From: Wolfiporia cocos
Taxonomy: Eukaryota > Basidiomycota > Agaricomycetes > Polyporales > Phaeolaceae
Direction: 5' to 3'
DNA: 64,000 nucleotides
Assembly (NCBI GenBank): GCA_029448655.1
Contig: JACCLO010000008.1
Location: 682,001-746,000 of the forward strand
Position numbers and translations under genes: made by a program. How positions within the stretch are numbered: position 1 is the stretch's first letter; the number at the start of each line of letters is the position of its first letter. The notes beneath the pieces were generated by a model. The model was not told where the DNA came from, made no database searches, and saw nothing but the letters and a program-made list of their open reading frames with translations. Shown piece after piece: positions 31,101-43,995 of the stretch.

Positions 31101-33372
31101 ATTGATTCACTCGGAGCATACAATCCTACCAGATCATGGATCCTAGAGCTTCAATAGCGCCTCTACAACCTGTCATTGCGCGAATGGCCTCGGGAACAGC
31201 GCTGCTCAATCCATGGGCGGCATCTTCGAGAACGTCGTCATCGTCAGACGCAGGATACAGTCTGTTCAGCTCTTTCAACGTCTTCTCGTAAGTTAAGCCC
31301 TCGCTTTCCCGTAAGCTCGTCCATAGACAGTTTCCGAGTAGGATGGCTTTCAACAAACGCGATGTTGATACAGACAGGTTGCCCTGTACAGCCGTCTGAG
31401 AGTCGTTTACGACACCAGCAATAATGCAGTATACCTTCGTATATACCAGCTCCTTTGGCCGCAACTGTCGAATCAATGTCTCGAGTCTGGTTCTGCAGAT
31501 ATCGTCCTCAAAGGCACTCAAGTTGAACTCGCTTGTCGAGCTGTCCAACACACAGACACCGAATGTTTGCTTCCCATCTTTGTCGTCTTCTATCTCTTCC
31601 TCTCGAATTGAGACACAATGTCCGGCTTGTTCGTCGGTCAACAGCTCTGCATCAACAAGCGTGCCATTTGTATACACCTTGTTGAGCTCGCGACGGACGA
31701 TCTTGTCCTTTCCTTTGTCTTCGGCTGCGACTTTGGCTTTGCCGCCTTTCTTATTCGCAGCAAGACGCATCTCTGCGCCCAGAGCTGTCTCGGCTTGGTC
31801 GACGCGACCAACCTTGTAACCTACATAGGAGTAAGCTTACGCTCTGAGGGCGAATCGTATACAGTGTCACCTTTCGCAAGGAACTTCGCCGCCCAGTAGT
31901 TGAATGATGACTCGGGGACGCCAACCTGGCCGTGGAATTAGCCAATGCACCTGTCAGACACACTCGGTCGTGAACCTCACCATGCTCATCTTGACACGTT
32001 GTGTCAGCTTGAGGTCGAATTCTCGATGTCCAGTCCGAGCATCTTCCTCGTACAGCTCTAGGAACTTGCCCTTCTGGAAGAAAAGCACAGTGTCGAAGTG
32101 ATTCTGCTTGATCTCCCAGAACTAGGTCCACAACCGATCTCAGTCTAGACACTACATTCCGCTATGTTCACACTTACCTGCGTCTCAAATGGCGTAAACT
32201 CCTTCCACGCTTTGGGAGGTATGTACAGGGTGCGTGGGTCATACCCAGGTTCATTGGGACGCACCCCATCCTTGTCACGCACATCGAGCAAGAACGAGAA
32301 CGAATCTTCGGTTCTTTTTTTCTCTGCCTTCTGCTGCTGCGCACGCTGCTCAGCAGCCGTGAGGAACGCATTGCTGCCCCGCGAGCTTGCATCCTTCTTC
32401 AATGCAGGGCGCCCAGTAGGCTTTTTGACAGACTTGGTAGGTGCAACTGAGTCGGACTCAGCGTCAGAAGTGTTGGAGTTCGCGAAAGCCGAGAGTCGTG
32501 AAGAAGACCGGGAGGACGAGGACCCAGACGCGCGCGATGGTGCGCGGGGAACGAGATCGTCATCATCCTCGTCAATATCGTCTGGAACAATGAAGTCGTC
32601 GTCATCAATATCCGCCTTTCTGCCTGCATATATGCGCTTCATCAGCACATTTGTCGTCCATGTATGCGTAGTGCTGCGCCTACCTTTCTTAGCCTTGCTT
32701 GTAGCAGGAGGTCTCTGGTACTTTGTGAGCCGCAGGGCGAAAGAACTAACGACCGGCTCCTCTTCTTCGTCATCAGACAATATGATGGCGACACGCTGCT
32801 TCTTCGCGACACTCCTCTCCATGGGCTCAAGTGAGCGCTTCCGGGTAGTCAGGCCTTTCCGATACGCAGTCGGGCTGATACTTGTCTCTCCTTCATCCGA
32901 ATCCTCAACCTGCATTGACCTCCGTCTGCGTACTTTTGCCTATCGAGCAGGATTGTTATTGTTATTCAAGCGAAAGACACATCGACACGGTCACACCTAC
33001 CGGCTTCGCGGCGCTTCTCACGCTCTGCCTCTCCTCCTCCTCGTCAAACATGTCCACGTCAATGGGGTCGCTCGTCGGCGGGGTATCTCTTGCACTGAGG
33101 CCTCCATCGGAGCTACGCGTGTACGTTGCACTCGCAATCCCAGATGACTGGGAATTACCCTTTGTCAGCGGAGTCGCTGGGGCTGGCGGGCTGGACGACG
33201 ACACAGCCTCCCGTGGTGCGACAGTTTTCGCGTTTCTTGTGGGCTCCTGAGCATTTATCTTTGGGGCAGGTATTTCTCGGGCCTCCGTCTTTGCTGGAGT
33301 CTTCCCAAAGAACGACATCAAGCTCTTCTGCTTCATTTTGTCGGCGGGTGCGCCTTTCGTAGGCAAAGGCAT
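28197..33372 (-). CDS. MSH6: DNA mismatch repair protein MSH6
   Basis: MutS-alpha subunit that binds mispairs with MSH2 in the nucleus. About 26 exons were joined by eye; conserved blocks run without a frame break from start to stop. The N-terminus has a PCNA-binding PIP box ([10 protein letters not shown]), then a long disordered, acidic and Ser-rich region. Domain I opens [15 protein letters not shown] and carries the mismatch-reading motif as GKFLELYE, i.e. F-L-E where F-Y-E is common. The connector and lever regions follow ([40 protein letters not shown]). The ATPase has Walker A GPNMGGKST, split by two introns into 13-nt exons, then [13 protein letters not shown], Walker B LVILDELGRGTS and FATHYG. 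The C-terminus is the MSH2-contact helix region ([15 protein letters not shown]... to AAVRGYL). First exons: 33001-33372, 32684-32939, 32178-32623, 31981-32121, 31871-31925 and 31435-31820. It looks functional. Confidence 0.95.
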
Positions 33373-33946
33373 CGTGTTACAGCTTGGTAATGAACGAGCA
33401 AAGACTTGGAAATGATGAATCTCAGAGACTAGCGATAGCGTTTTCTGCGGGCAAAGATGATTGATGCTGGCATGAATTGTGGTGAGGGCGCGTCTGGACG
33501 CGCTCGTTACGCGAACGCGTTATTTACCTCTATTTGTGCGACGTGGCTGATTGATCGCGCAGAGCGTTGATCACCCTTAACGGCTACACACAGCTCTTCA
33601 CTTCATTACACGTATGTATCTTACCTCAACTCATCAATCGAACAACAACAAGCACATATGTATACGTAGTAAAGAGTTAACGATCAATATTAAGCCTGCA
33701 GATCGACTCGGCCATGCAAATCATAGTTGCGGTCGACGTCAACGCCGGCGCGCGTAGCACTAACACAGAGTAGTCCAAGCCTGGAGAGATACCGGTAAAC
33801 CAGTGGGAGTACGTAGGGTGGGGCGGGGTAGGGATGTAACACAGATGGCGCACGAGTGACGCTTCTTCCAGTCCAATCCAACAACAGTTCTGATGTCTTG
33901 AAAACGAGAAAGGAAGAGTCCGCGGAGACGGATAGGGAGAGTCCGC
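33373..33946. promoter_or_regulatory. MSH6 promoter / GH16 3' region
   Basis: Intergenic 574 bp holding the MCB-type box at 33515 and GCG-rich repeats near 33485-33520. No ORF supported. Confidence 0.45.
33515..33520. promoter_or_regulatory. ACGCGT (MCB-type) box upstream of MSH6
   Basis: A single ACGCGT lies 143 bp before the MSH6 ATG, amid further GCG-rich sequence. In ascomycete yeasts MBF binds this box in S-phase genes, including mismatch-repair genes. Function here is inferred. Confidence 0.45.
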
Positions 33947-35637
33947 TTAGAAGAGGAGGCCGGAGCCGAGGGCCATCATCGCAGCAGAGACGGCAACGGC
34001 CCACTTGACGCCGGACGCACGCACACCATCGAAGCCAAAGGCTCCGCTGCTGGCGATGGTCGTCTCGTTCGAGAAGTCGATGCTGGGCGTGTCCGTCGAC
34101 GAGTTCTTGCCGTACACGTACGCCGTCACGTTCGCACTAGGCGTCGTCGGGTCGTTGCAAGTAATCGAGACGGAGTCGACGTATGCGTAGAAGTAGCCTA
34201 GACGAGATTGAGCATACAGATGAAGCGAACAGAAGCAGACGAAGACTTACCGTGAGACACGTAGTCAGGGTCGGTCCAGTTTATCAGACCGTCGGCCCAC
34301 TCAATCGTACCAAGGGGCTCGCTGCTGATACCAGCAGGCCAGAGACTGATTTTCGCTCGTGTGAGAACTCATAAGTACTCGTGTGACTGTGTAACTAGCA
34401 TACCTAAGCTCGATCCGGCTTGGGGTGCTGGGGTATTTGCTGACGCCCGTCGAATTGTCCGTCACCGACTCACGAGTGAGAGTACGCACGACCTGGCCAT
34501 CAATGAGCCACTTGAGCGCATCGGGCTGCCAGTCAACCTGTACCGCGAATTAGTCGGCGACAAGGTATTGACGAAAGAAAATACAAACCGTGAAGTCGTG
34601 GTAGTTGTCGTAGGTGTCTGTGAGGTTACCGATGGTTTCGCCGGCGTCCTCAGCCGCTGCGAAGGACAAGTCAATAGGGCGTACGCGAAAAAAGAGCCAA
34701 TGCTTACGGATGTTTCCTTGCCAAAAGTAGTTCGTCTGGCCTGTGGTGGTTAAGACACCAGGGAACTCCCAATCAATCTCATCCTTGATGTCAGACATTG
34801 TGATGAACGCAGTGACAACACCGCCCCAGCGGCCAGTCTTCACTGTGAAACAGATATCATGTTAGCAACCTAGAACGCCTTGATGTGGGGCGGATGTTGA
34901 AGCGAGACGGTGGTCCGTCGCGATGATCGGAGAATTAAGCTATGAATAGAGCTCAGACACATACGGCGCGTAGTCATTTGTCCATAATGCACATATCTCG
35001 TCGAACTAAGACGAGTACCGTTGTTCTCCTTCGTAAGAGTCATCACCATTTCGCCAGCGGTGGTGTTCAAGATATCACCCTGGTTCAAGATGAAGTCCCA
35101 TGCCGAGGCGTTACCGTTGTATGCGGTCTGGTTCATGAGAATCCGGTCAAAGTTCTTGAACGTGATCTGGGGATTACTGCATGAGATAATGAGAGGTAGC
35201 GGATTCCGCAAGGTACCTACGTTGGCGTCCTTGCACACAGGCTCAGGCATGCAAGAGGTCAAGGTATGAGAGTAAAGGGGGTCACATCCTCCGAAGCAGA
35301 AGTCCTGTCCCACTATTCAACAAACTGACAGCATTCCCAATATGAAGGCTTACAGGCCCACTGCCACAGTAACCGTACGGACCTGTAGCGGATCTATGAG
35401 ATTAAAGTAGCGAAGTCGATTCAAGGATGGACGTACTGCAACACGGCGCGTCCGCCCCACACAGGGTTGTGGCATTGCTGCGGCGCGATCCTTGTGAGAC
35501 CAACAATACAACCGCCACGAAAGCACAGAAGTTTACCAGGTCTGGCCCGCCGTTGCAGCGACACCCGGGACCACGGACACGAGCAGAGGCAACACTGACA
35601 GCCAGGTCGCAGTCGGGGCTCGACTAGTCGCAAACAT
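33947..35637 (-). CDS. GPI-anchored Crh-family glycosyl hydrolase 16 (chitin-glucan transglycosylase)
   Basis: Cell-wall enzyme that links chitin to beta-glucan. The start Met at 35637 opens a signal peptide (MFATSRAPTATWLSVLPLLV, cleavage near VAA/TA). Splicing gives a Cys-rich N-terminal region (TCNATTLCGADAPCCSPYGYC, then DFCFGGCDPLYSH) as in Crh proteins, an N-glycosylation-rich GH16 fold, and the catalytic motif DEIDWEF with nucleophile and acid/base Glu/Asp in place. NYFWQGN and YHDFTVDWQ-type blocks and a SLWPAG-type block follow. The C-terminus (GVKWAVAVSAAMMALGSGLL) is hydrophobic after a small-residue stretch: a GPI-attachment signal. About eight exons; intron-exon joins at 35422-35540 were fixed from the Cys spacing. 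It lies in the same orientation as MSH6, 575 bp upstream of it. Confidence 0.9.
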
Positions 35638-37972
35638 GTTGGGTATCGACAAAGGAATGAGTATCCGACAAGGAGCGAGGGGTGTGAAGGCTGAGCCTGC
35701 GGGACGAGAAAATGAATTCGGTGTCTGGATATAAGAAGGGAGAAGACCTGGCATGAGCCAGAAGAGCCAGCGGCCGGCTACATGCCGAGGACATGATGGG
35801 AAACCGCATGCTTGCCCACCGCGTTAGGCGTCAAACAGTATCGTAGCCGAGACGGCATCGCAACACCGCGGACGCCGTCGTGCCGTACTGGATAACAGCA
35901 GGACCGCGGACACTTCGCAGCCGCGCCCGCGCAGGCGACAATAAGTCTGAATCAAGAGGCCTAGGAAACATGCATCATGAGTGTTGAGCAAGGCAGCTTT
36001 CATTCTAGCAATATAAGAAGGTCCTTTGGGGAATCTATGCAAGCGTTCAGAGAACATCGACGCCACTTTCCAGCATACCACAGGTGTATAATAATTTGGA
36101 ACCCTGCTGCTTGAACATCGCTCGATTACATAGTAGATATTCTAAGCAGACACTAGGAGCCTCTGAATAAACAGTATCTCGGGTCTTGACAGCTGAACAG
36201 TGCTGAGTCTCAATATCAAATGTCCGATAAATCGATAATCGCCCAGCTCTTCGGATACTTTATCCGGATTTACTTCTCACAGCCCCGGGTTTGATCCGGC
36301 ACTTTTGCAGCAACCGGCCGGAACCCACCGGTTGCTGAGCATTTCCAACAGCCCTCCGCTCCTGATCTCACTTGCTATCGTCAAATTGTCTAAGGCTGCT
36401 TTCGCGCATGCTGTAGGGCATCTATGCAAAGCGACACACTCCATATGCTCTTGTGCGGTCGGCCCGTGCTATTCTGAGCGCGGCGATATTCTAAGAATAG
36501 GCTGTCCCGCGGCAACATGCCGCTAAGCGGAGAAGCGCACCTGCTCTCCGAAGACGCAGTGCACACACCTCGCAGCGGGCTTGTGTGTGCAGCATGGCAC
36601 CCGAGACGTACACAGCTCCCAGCCCTCGCCGTCGCGTGATGATACGTGCCCAGAGAATCGTGCACACAGCGGGATCAAGAGGCCGTTGTGGCGCGGCTTG
36701 TCTCTCGTCTGCAGGCCACTAGTCGCCGCCCCCGCCGTACCGCCGTTCGCTGTGCACGGGCTGCTTGATTTTCCGCCCTCACGATCTCCAGGCACTCGTT
36801 GCGCTGTGTGTCATCCAGGGGCTGAATCGTTCTTGGTTGACGGATTCGTGGCTGTATATATGCACTCATCCCCGTGCTCCGACTCCTCGCTTGAGAGCGG
36901 CTGAGCTCCCGCACCGCGGCTAGATAGTGCGGCTTGGAATGATGTCACCGTGAGATGAAAACCGCGCGGATGCAAGAAGCGAGAAGACCAAACCCTAGTG
37001 CACGTTGGCAGGTGAGTGTGATGCACTAGGACTGCGAGCGCATCAAGCTTCTGCTGCGCATGAAGTATAAGTTGGATGATTGGCCGCCTGAACCGGCCGC
37101 GGATCTACTTGCTGCCAGAGGCTGCGAGATTCGATGACATGTTGACGGGCTGGGTCTTCCTGAATGCTTTGCTACAACGGTGCTGAGCTGGACATCAGCT
37201 TGGCTAGTTGCTTGATCGGCTTCACTCTTTGCGCACGCAGTCGAATGCTGCGATAGAGATGGCGTGAAGGTCCGTCGTTCATTAATGTATGACGCGACAT
37301 TGATGCAGCTTTTAAAGCGTGTCGGAGACCGCAACGTGGAGATGGTAAGCTAATCAGACAGGCGTATTTAGTAATACGAAATGCCTCCGCGAGCAATCTA
37401 CTGGATCCGGATGCAACACACAAGCTGTTCAAATACTCCTGGCGTGCGCACTCGCTAAGGCGGCCAGACTTGTGCATCAGTCTCGCTCGAACGATATATG
37501 TCTGAGCTCACAGTGGCGACCAACTGCCGCGACGCTACGGACTTTGTGAGCCTACACACCATGTCCTGACGAACGCTCCTCTGTCGCAGCTGGAGCGAAT
37601 GTTGCTAATCCGCTTAATTCGCCAGAGATCGCCAAAGTTCCGGACGAACAGATCTCCGCATGAGAGGACAAGTCGGGAGCGCAGGAAAGTTCGAGAGTGG
37701 AAACATAGCCGACGCAAAACACTGGCTTCCGCATTTATTCTCATCAAGCGTGGCTCCGGAATCATCGGCCTACGGGACACCGCAAGCATTCGATGCTGAT
37801 CGATCACTATAGTCCTTCTAAGCGGAGCGGAGCAACAAGCTCTTGGTGACGACGCCAACAGCGTTCGCACAGGCGGAAGAATCGTGCCCCAGACGTCTAT
37901 TCCTGCCCATATGTTCTGTGACAAACGAGTATCAAGGTGTCGCCATGGCCGCCATTCGATCCGTTGTGTCAA
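35638..37972. other. intergenic, 2.3 kb
   Basis: Upstream of the GH16 gene and downstream of the dehydrogenase. A minus-strand ORF of 145 codons (37535-37972) abuts the dehydrogenase stop but shows no family features. Small hairpins are visible: AGCAACCGG with CCGGTTGCT at about 36309-36336, and CCTAGTGCA with TGCACTAGG at about 36993-37030. Nothing else recognised. Confidence 0.35.
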
Positions 37973-39291
37973 TTAAGGAATGATAACAGAACGGAACTTC
38001 GCAGAAGCCCGACGCTCGTACGCTTCAGCCGCCTTCTCAAGCGGGAAGGTCTCAATGATGGACTTAATCCCATGTGCCCTCGCGAATTGGACGGTGTCCT
38101 CACAGTCCTGGCCTGACCCATAAGGCCATCCACGAATACTGAGTCGCTTCCCCAGAAGCGGCACTACAGGCCCAACGATCCCGACATCAGCCGCCGATCA
38201 TCAACTTTGGGCGGATTAAACTCACTGATGGGAATGGTGAGCGATCTTGAGTCCACTGGAAGCACCAGGATCTCGCTATCGAATGTGCATCCATCAATAA
38301 GCGGATTTATGGCATCCGGCTCCGGCGCGGTGGCGGCGACCAGCCGCGCGCCACCAAGCTTCTGCAGCGCAGCGGCCTGCTCTGTACCCGTCCCGGAGAT
38401 GAACTCATGCGCGCCAAGCTGAAGCGCGAGCTCCCTCTTCGAGTCGGACGTCGACAGCGCGACTACACGGTAGCCCATGTGACGCGCGAACTGAATTGCG
38501 AGATGTCCGAGGCCACTGTGGCGCAACAGAATATATCAGGCGCGGTCGTGGCGCTAGCGCGATCAAGACGTACCCGATACGCTGGATGGCCGCGATCTCT
38601 GGCCCGGGTACAGTGCTGCTTCGTAGCGCACCTGCAGGCCATGTTCAGGTTAGTGTCACGCCGCTACCAGAAGCAGGCTACGTACAGAATGTAGTGACGC
38701 CGGCGCACATGAGGGGCGCTGCCTCCGCGGGGTCCATGTCCCGCGGGATGTTTGCAAGTGCCTCAGACCTGAGCGTGACGTACTGTGCGTACTCACCATT
38801 CCTGGCGATGCCTACGGTCGGTCTGTGAGCAGGTGTGTATCCATAAATCTCTAGATCCGGGCACGCACCGTTGGGCTGCGAGGAGAGGGAACACGTCACG
38901 TAGTCACCCTTGCGGCAACGCGTGCAATTGTGGCAGTGACCTCCATGCCATCCTGCACCGACACTGTCGCCGTACTTCCACAGCTGCTCGCCCTCGCCGA
39001 CTGCGACGACGTCGCCGATAATCTCATGCCCAGGCACCCGGGGGTAGACCACACTCGGGAAGGCCTGAGTCTGCACGCAGGTGTCGCTGCCGGGCCACCA
39101 CCTGTGAGTACCGTCCCGGTGGGACCAGATTCATTTAAAGTGATTTACCTGGCACACACACCGCACGCGAGGACCTTCACGACCACTTCGCCCGCTTTAG
39201 GGTCCTGCCACTTCAGCTCGATCTCCTCGAGCTTGCCGCCGCGCTCCTTGAACGCATACGCCTTGTACGTCTTCGGGGGAGTGAAAGACAT
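37973..39291 (-). CDS. zinc-dependent alcohol dehydrogenase (MDR family)
   Basis: Oxidises or reduces alcohols/aldehydes with NAD(P). The start MSFTPPKTYKAYAFKERG leads to a GroES-like domain. The catalytic zinc ligand Cys lies in ACGVCASDT, where the first intron ends (acceptor in CCCGGCAG), and its His in VPGHEIIGDV. The structural-zinc cysteines are spaced in GGHCHNCTRCRKGDYVTC. The Rossmann part has GGLGHLAIQFARHMGY after two more introns. The C-terminal exon begins PLLGKRLSIRGWPYGSG after an intron ending at 38162 or so, and the protein ends AKFRSVIIP. All introns resolve with GT...AG ends and the frame is intact. The substrate cannot be told; the type resembles fungal ADHs of secondary alcohol/aldehyde metabolism. 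No co-regulated neighbour is evident. Confidence 0.9.
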
Positions 39292-41981
39292 GATGCCAAG
39301 CAGTTGCAGATGTGATTCCTGAGCATCCCCCGCTCGTTTCCGTCATGCATTTATACCAAGGCTCGGGAATAGGATGTTGCAGGACCGGGAATGACTCTTG
39401 GCTGACACACGCTAGGGCAGCTCCAGATACAGCAATTATTTGCTCGGGACTCCACCACCAAACGATGCGTGCGTCGGATTTTCTCTGCGATACAGTCAGC
39501 TAGCTTATCCATCTCAACCCGTAACATGCAGGCCTTGCAGCACATCGAACATCGAAGCGGACTCGAACATCGGTTTTGATGTACGCCGTACCCGTACAGC
39601 TATGTCAGCATCTCGGCGTGCCACGACGGTCAATTTATTGGGGCCATCCTATCGTGGATCGGCGCACAGCTGGAGGCCGCGTAGCGTCCGAGCGGATGAG
39701 CAATTGTCGGTCATTGTCGATCACGAAAATTTGGGACTGATTACAAAGAATCTCGTTCGTCAATACGTCACGGGCGTGAGGCTCTTGGCTGGGCACCTTG
39801 CGACATTGCTATTGCATCCAAATGAATGCGCTCGATAAACCTGTTCCTCAACGTCTCAGTGGCAGACTTTGTGTAAGCCCGCTCCCTTGTGATTTCACAT
39901 TGTAATTTCACATGGACCGGATACGTTGGCAGAATGCGTCCGTTTGAGCCTGATGTTTGATCATCCGGTTGAATACGGTGTAGCGCGGTTCATTAGATCA
40001 GCCATTGAATTAATTGAGCGAATACGATCTGCCACAGTACTGTGACTGGCCGATAGAAATTGATAAGCTGCCAATGGTGTAGCCAATGCATACATCCTGC
40101 GTATACTTGTGCACTCTCCTGATCTTGATATTCTGACCAACACTGATGCTGTGACGAAGTGATATGACCGGCAGCGGTTGACCAGTCCCCAGTACCTTGC
40201 TGCAGACCCGAGAACTACGGTCCATCTTCTGTGGCGGCAGTGCTTAGCTAGCGCAAAGCGTTCTGTGTCGTGTGCTATTGGAGCGTGCACCCCTGGTAAA
40301 GACAGCTGACGGCCTTGCATTAAGAGCCAGCAGCAAATATTGCTACAAAATCATGTCAAAGATCTTGAGGCCTTGCAGGTGGGATTGCATCGCTCAGATG
40401 AAATGGCCTCTCTAGATGAATTATATCGCTTGTAACTCCTCCTGTAGCACCTCACATGCTATCCATGAGCAAGATTATCTATGCAGTGGAGCAAATCCTG
40501 GCTAACTTGAGCTCGCAATCGCGAGCATTAACAGGCGTTGAAACGTTGATGCTCGACGCCTACTAAGTATAGGCGCCGAAAGATCATTCGATCGACGCTT
40601 GTATATATCGGTCAGCAACGGAGGGGAACACGATCCCCAGCTCCATTCTTGGCTGTCAACAATGATTTATTTCTCTAGCACGCTTGGCCTCGCATTGAGT
40701 CGATAAACTCCAGGGCACATGCTATACCGTCCCATAGGCATCTGAACCATATTGGACAGTTACATGTGCACCCGCCGGATAGAATGCAGTTGTGCTAATT
40801 CGAGCGGCCACTCTCCACTCACCATGAGGTTTCGAGAGCTAACTATATAGGATTGAGAATCGCGAAAGGTTGCTACAAGTTCAGCCCGGCTGTCTGATAG
40901 TCATTGATGAGGGTGCGAGCTTATACAGGGCCGTTGCCGTAACCGTCCGAAGGAATGTCTGACTAGAATTGTGTATCAATGACTGTGGGTTCATCTGGAT
41001 GGCTTGTGGTCTCGTACTGTGTAAGTTGTTGTTCGTACCTAAACTTTAATACGGTGACCAAACCTATTCTGACTAGATTTCCGACAGTTTGGGTACGGAA
41101 AATTACAATGCGAAGTTCGTCCGCCCCGAAGCTTGAAGCGTCACCCTGGATGACCCAAGTCACCTTCGCGAAGACACTATCTGATGCTTTTGACACACTG
41201 AATGGTTGGCTCGTACGCGCGTAACTCGTTTTATGTAGAGGCGACAAGTTCCTTGGATCTCGACGGATTCCGGCAATTGCGATAGGTGCGACTCTAATCC
41301 AACCCATGACGCCAGCAGGAAGTCGCCACTGACAATTTGTAAGCCAATGCTTCGTCAGTGATCCTAGGATGACCTATTTCTCACATTGCAACTTCTCTCG
41401 GCTCAGCGTACGTTCAGGAGAGAGACTTGTCTGACTTCTGCCCAACGCGCTGAGTCAAGCTATAGCTTGGTGTGGGCCAGCACCAGTATCTGCGCTAAGC
41501 TCCATTCATATGACGTGCTCCTTTCAGGGCTGGGTCTCAATGTGACTTTTTGAATGAATTTGGAATGATGAAGATATCGGAAACTACGCGCGGTGAGTTT
41601 GATTGACAATTTATCCCATACCATATCCATGTGCGAGGCTGTCAGTCCTGCTAGCGTTGCATCACCCAACGCCCGATGCCAGATTAACGCCTCTATCTGG
41701 TCCAGACAGTCGTCTTTCTGCTAGGCTCAAAGTCATCGCACAGGACCATCCCGCCAATCCTGGCCGAGAGGCTGACGCGACCACTTTGCTAGAGGTATAA
41801 AAGACTCGGATCCTGCAACATGGGTTCACGCCTCTCCCGTTCCCTTGGTGTACATCGATCAGCTCTATCTCATCCGGACCTCTGTCGAGTGTTCGGTTCA
41901 CACCAGACATTGCTTTCTCACTCTGGCACGTTTTCCGGAAATCGTACATAACGAACCCTGCTGTACCGCCACTCTCACAGA
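39292..41981. other. intergenic, 2.7 kb
   Basis: Long stretch between the dehydrogenase start and the FAD oxidoreductase. ORFs up to 132 codons are unconnected and unrecognised. A perfect GCTCGC/GCGAGC stem lies near 40510. The right end holds the promoter of the next gene, with a TATA box at 41796. No repeat shared with the rest of the window. Confidence 0.4.
41796..41803 (+). promoter_or_regulatory. TATA box of the BBE-like gene
   Basis: TATAAAAG lies 186 bp before the ATG at 41982, followed by a CT-rich leader. A strong match to the core TATA consensus at a usual distance for a secreted, inducible fungal enzyme. Confidence 0.6.
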
Positions 41982-43995
41982 ATGGGCCGCCTTGCTATAG
42001 CTACAGTATTGCTGGCTCTGTTCAAGCCTGCATTCGTCGTTGCACAGCTTACCAACTATACCTCAACATGCGCTAGCATTGCCTCTGCGATCTCTTCAGC
42101 GTCGAATGTCTATTACCCCTGTGAGTCTAGGGATGATTCATCGTGTAGGCAAGGTTCACTCACCGATATCGATGTTGAAGACGATGTCAACTATCTAAGC
42201 GATATATCGCACTACGCGTCTTCAAGCGCGCAGAATTCAACATGCTCCGTAGAGCCGGGTACCGCGGAAGATGTTGCCACTATCGTAAGACTTCTATCCA
42301 AATTTTTAAGCTCTGACTGATGGCCATGACCCGTAGCTCCAAATTGTAGGGCGTACAAAGACGCCCTTTGGAGTAAGCGTTCCTGCTAGCGCTGATCATA
42401 TGCAACGCTCATGATCCGCGATCAGGTCAAGGGCGGCGGCCATATCATGAACCCTGGGTATTCCTCAACACCAGGCGTGCTCTTATCAATGACCCGATTC
42501 AACTCGGTGGTCTACGACTCGTCAGCGCAGACAGCAGCTGTTGGTGCTGGTCTCACATGGGACAAGGTCTATTCAGCTCTGGAACCACATGGCGTCAATG
42601 TTGTGGGCGGCAGGGTGTCTGGAATCGGTGTTGCCGGCTTTACACTAGGCGGAGGTCGGCTCCAAGTCCGTGTGCCATCGGTCATCCTCTGACACCCGCC
42701 TGTGATGCAGGATATTCATGGCTCACAAACCAATATGGATTGTCGCTCGACAATGTCGCCGTGTTTGAGTTGGTCCTGCCAAATGGCACCATTGTTAACG
42801 TCACCGAGTCCTCATACCCGGATCTATACTTCGGACTGAGGGTGAGACGTCCGATCATGATAATTTGACTGTCTCGAACTCACGTGAACATTGTTCAGGG
42901 TGGCTATAATAACTATGTAAGCTCGGAGCGCGGACACATAACTGGCGCGCCATCAGCGCTGACTGTCTGCGCGATAGGGTATCGTTACGACGTTCACTTT
43001 GAGAACATACCCGCAAGGTCAGGTTTGGGTATGTCTGTGCATCATATTCTTGTAATCACGGCTGAACTAGCCTCAGGGTGGCCAACTGATCTTTTTGGGC
43101 ACCGATGTTGTGGACCAAGTTAACACGGCAACAGCGAACTTCGCTGCGAATGTCACTGATCCGAAGGCGTCTATCATTACTACGGTTGACTTCGAAGGTG
43201 GCGTGGTTCGTACATCAATATCTGTTGGTTCCAGCTACCCCGGGACTTACACAGCACAGATATTAGCATCTGTGTTGATATTCTATGATGCCCCAACACC
43301 GCCGTCGGGGATCTTCGACGAGTTCCTTGCGATTCCGGCCTTCTCTAGTAATGTTTCTACACGCTCTTTCTTAGACTTGATAAAGGTTGAACCCACTGAA
43401 ACATCAACTGGCTATCGGTACGTGCCGTACCACTGTATATCGAGCGCTTGCCGACCAAATTTCTCAGGGGCTATTATAACACTGTTCCGCTACAAGAGAT
43501 CACACCTTCCATACTACAACTGATCGTGGAGCAGGCACAGGTATGGATAATTGAAAGATGTCATCGTTGTAACACAATGTTGATCGTCCATGGAAGTACT
43601 GGGACTCGATTCTCTCAGGGGACACGGGAAATATCATCAGCTATGATATCGAGCCGTTGCTTCCGACTATTCTTGATCACGGCAGTCCCTCAGCGTATCC
43701 TCCCACCCGTGCTCAGCGCTTCCTACCACTGAATATTTACTTCTCATGGACGGACGCATCCTACGATTCCGACTTCTACAACGCCATCGTCGCGAGTCAG
43801 GAGAATATAACACTAGCAGCCATGCAGGAAGGGCAAAGCGAAGTTGGAACCGCACCGCGCTATCCGAACTATGCAATCTATGATACACCCATTTCGTACC
43901 TCTACGGCAACTCTCTATCTACGATGAGCCAGCTGAAAGCGCGCTATGACCCGGACAATGTCATGGGTCTAGCTGGAGGATGGAAGATCTACTGA
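41982..43995 (+). CDS. secreted FAD-linked oxidoreductase, berberine-bridge-enzyme-like
   Basis: Extracellular flavoprotein oxidase (FAD_binding_4 plus BBE domain). Signal peptide MGRLAIATVLLALFKPAFVVAQ. Spliced exons give CSVEPGTAEDVATI, LQIVGRTKTPFGVKGGGH with the His that usually carries covalent FAD, GAGLTWDKVYSALEPHGV, VVGGRVSGIGVAGFTLGGG (Val where bicovalent enzymes have Cys, so single FAD linkage is likely), YSWLTNQYGLSLDNV, GGYNNYGIVTTFTLRTYPQG and TANFAANVTDPKASIIT. The BBE C-terminus carries the PPTRAQRFLPLNIYF, SQLKARYDPDNVMGL and GGWKIY blocks. About ten short introns, none breaking the frame. Several N-glycosylation sites. The substrate is unknown (sugars or alcohols in relatives). 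Two decayed relatives lie at 44420-44640 and 49015-49115. Confidence 0.9.

Noticed and set aside
32164..33147. 327-codon plus-strand ORF
   Set aside because: Shadow of the disordered acidic/Ser-rich part of MSH6 on the opposite strand.
37535..37972. 145-codon minus-strand ORF after the alcohol dehydrogenase
   Set aside because: No domain, no splice-linked exon and it begins right at the 3' end of another gene; probably chance.
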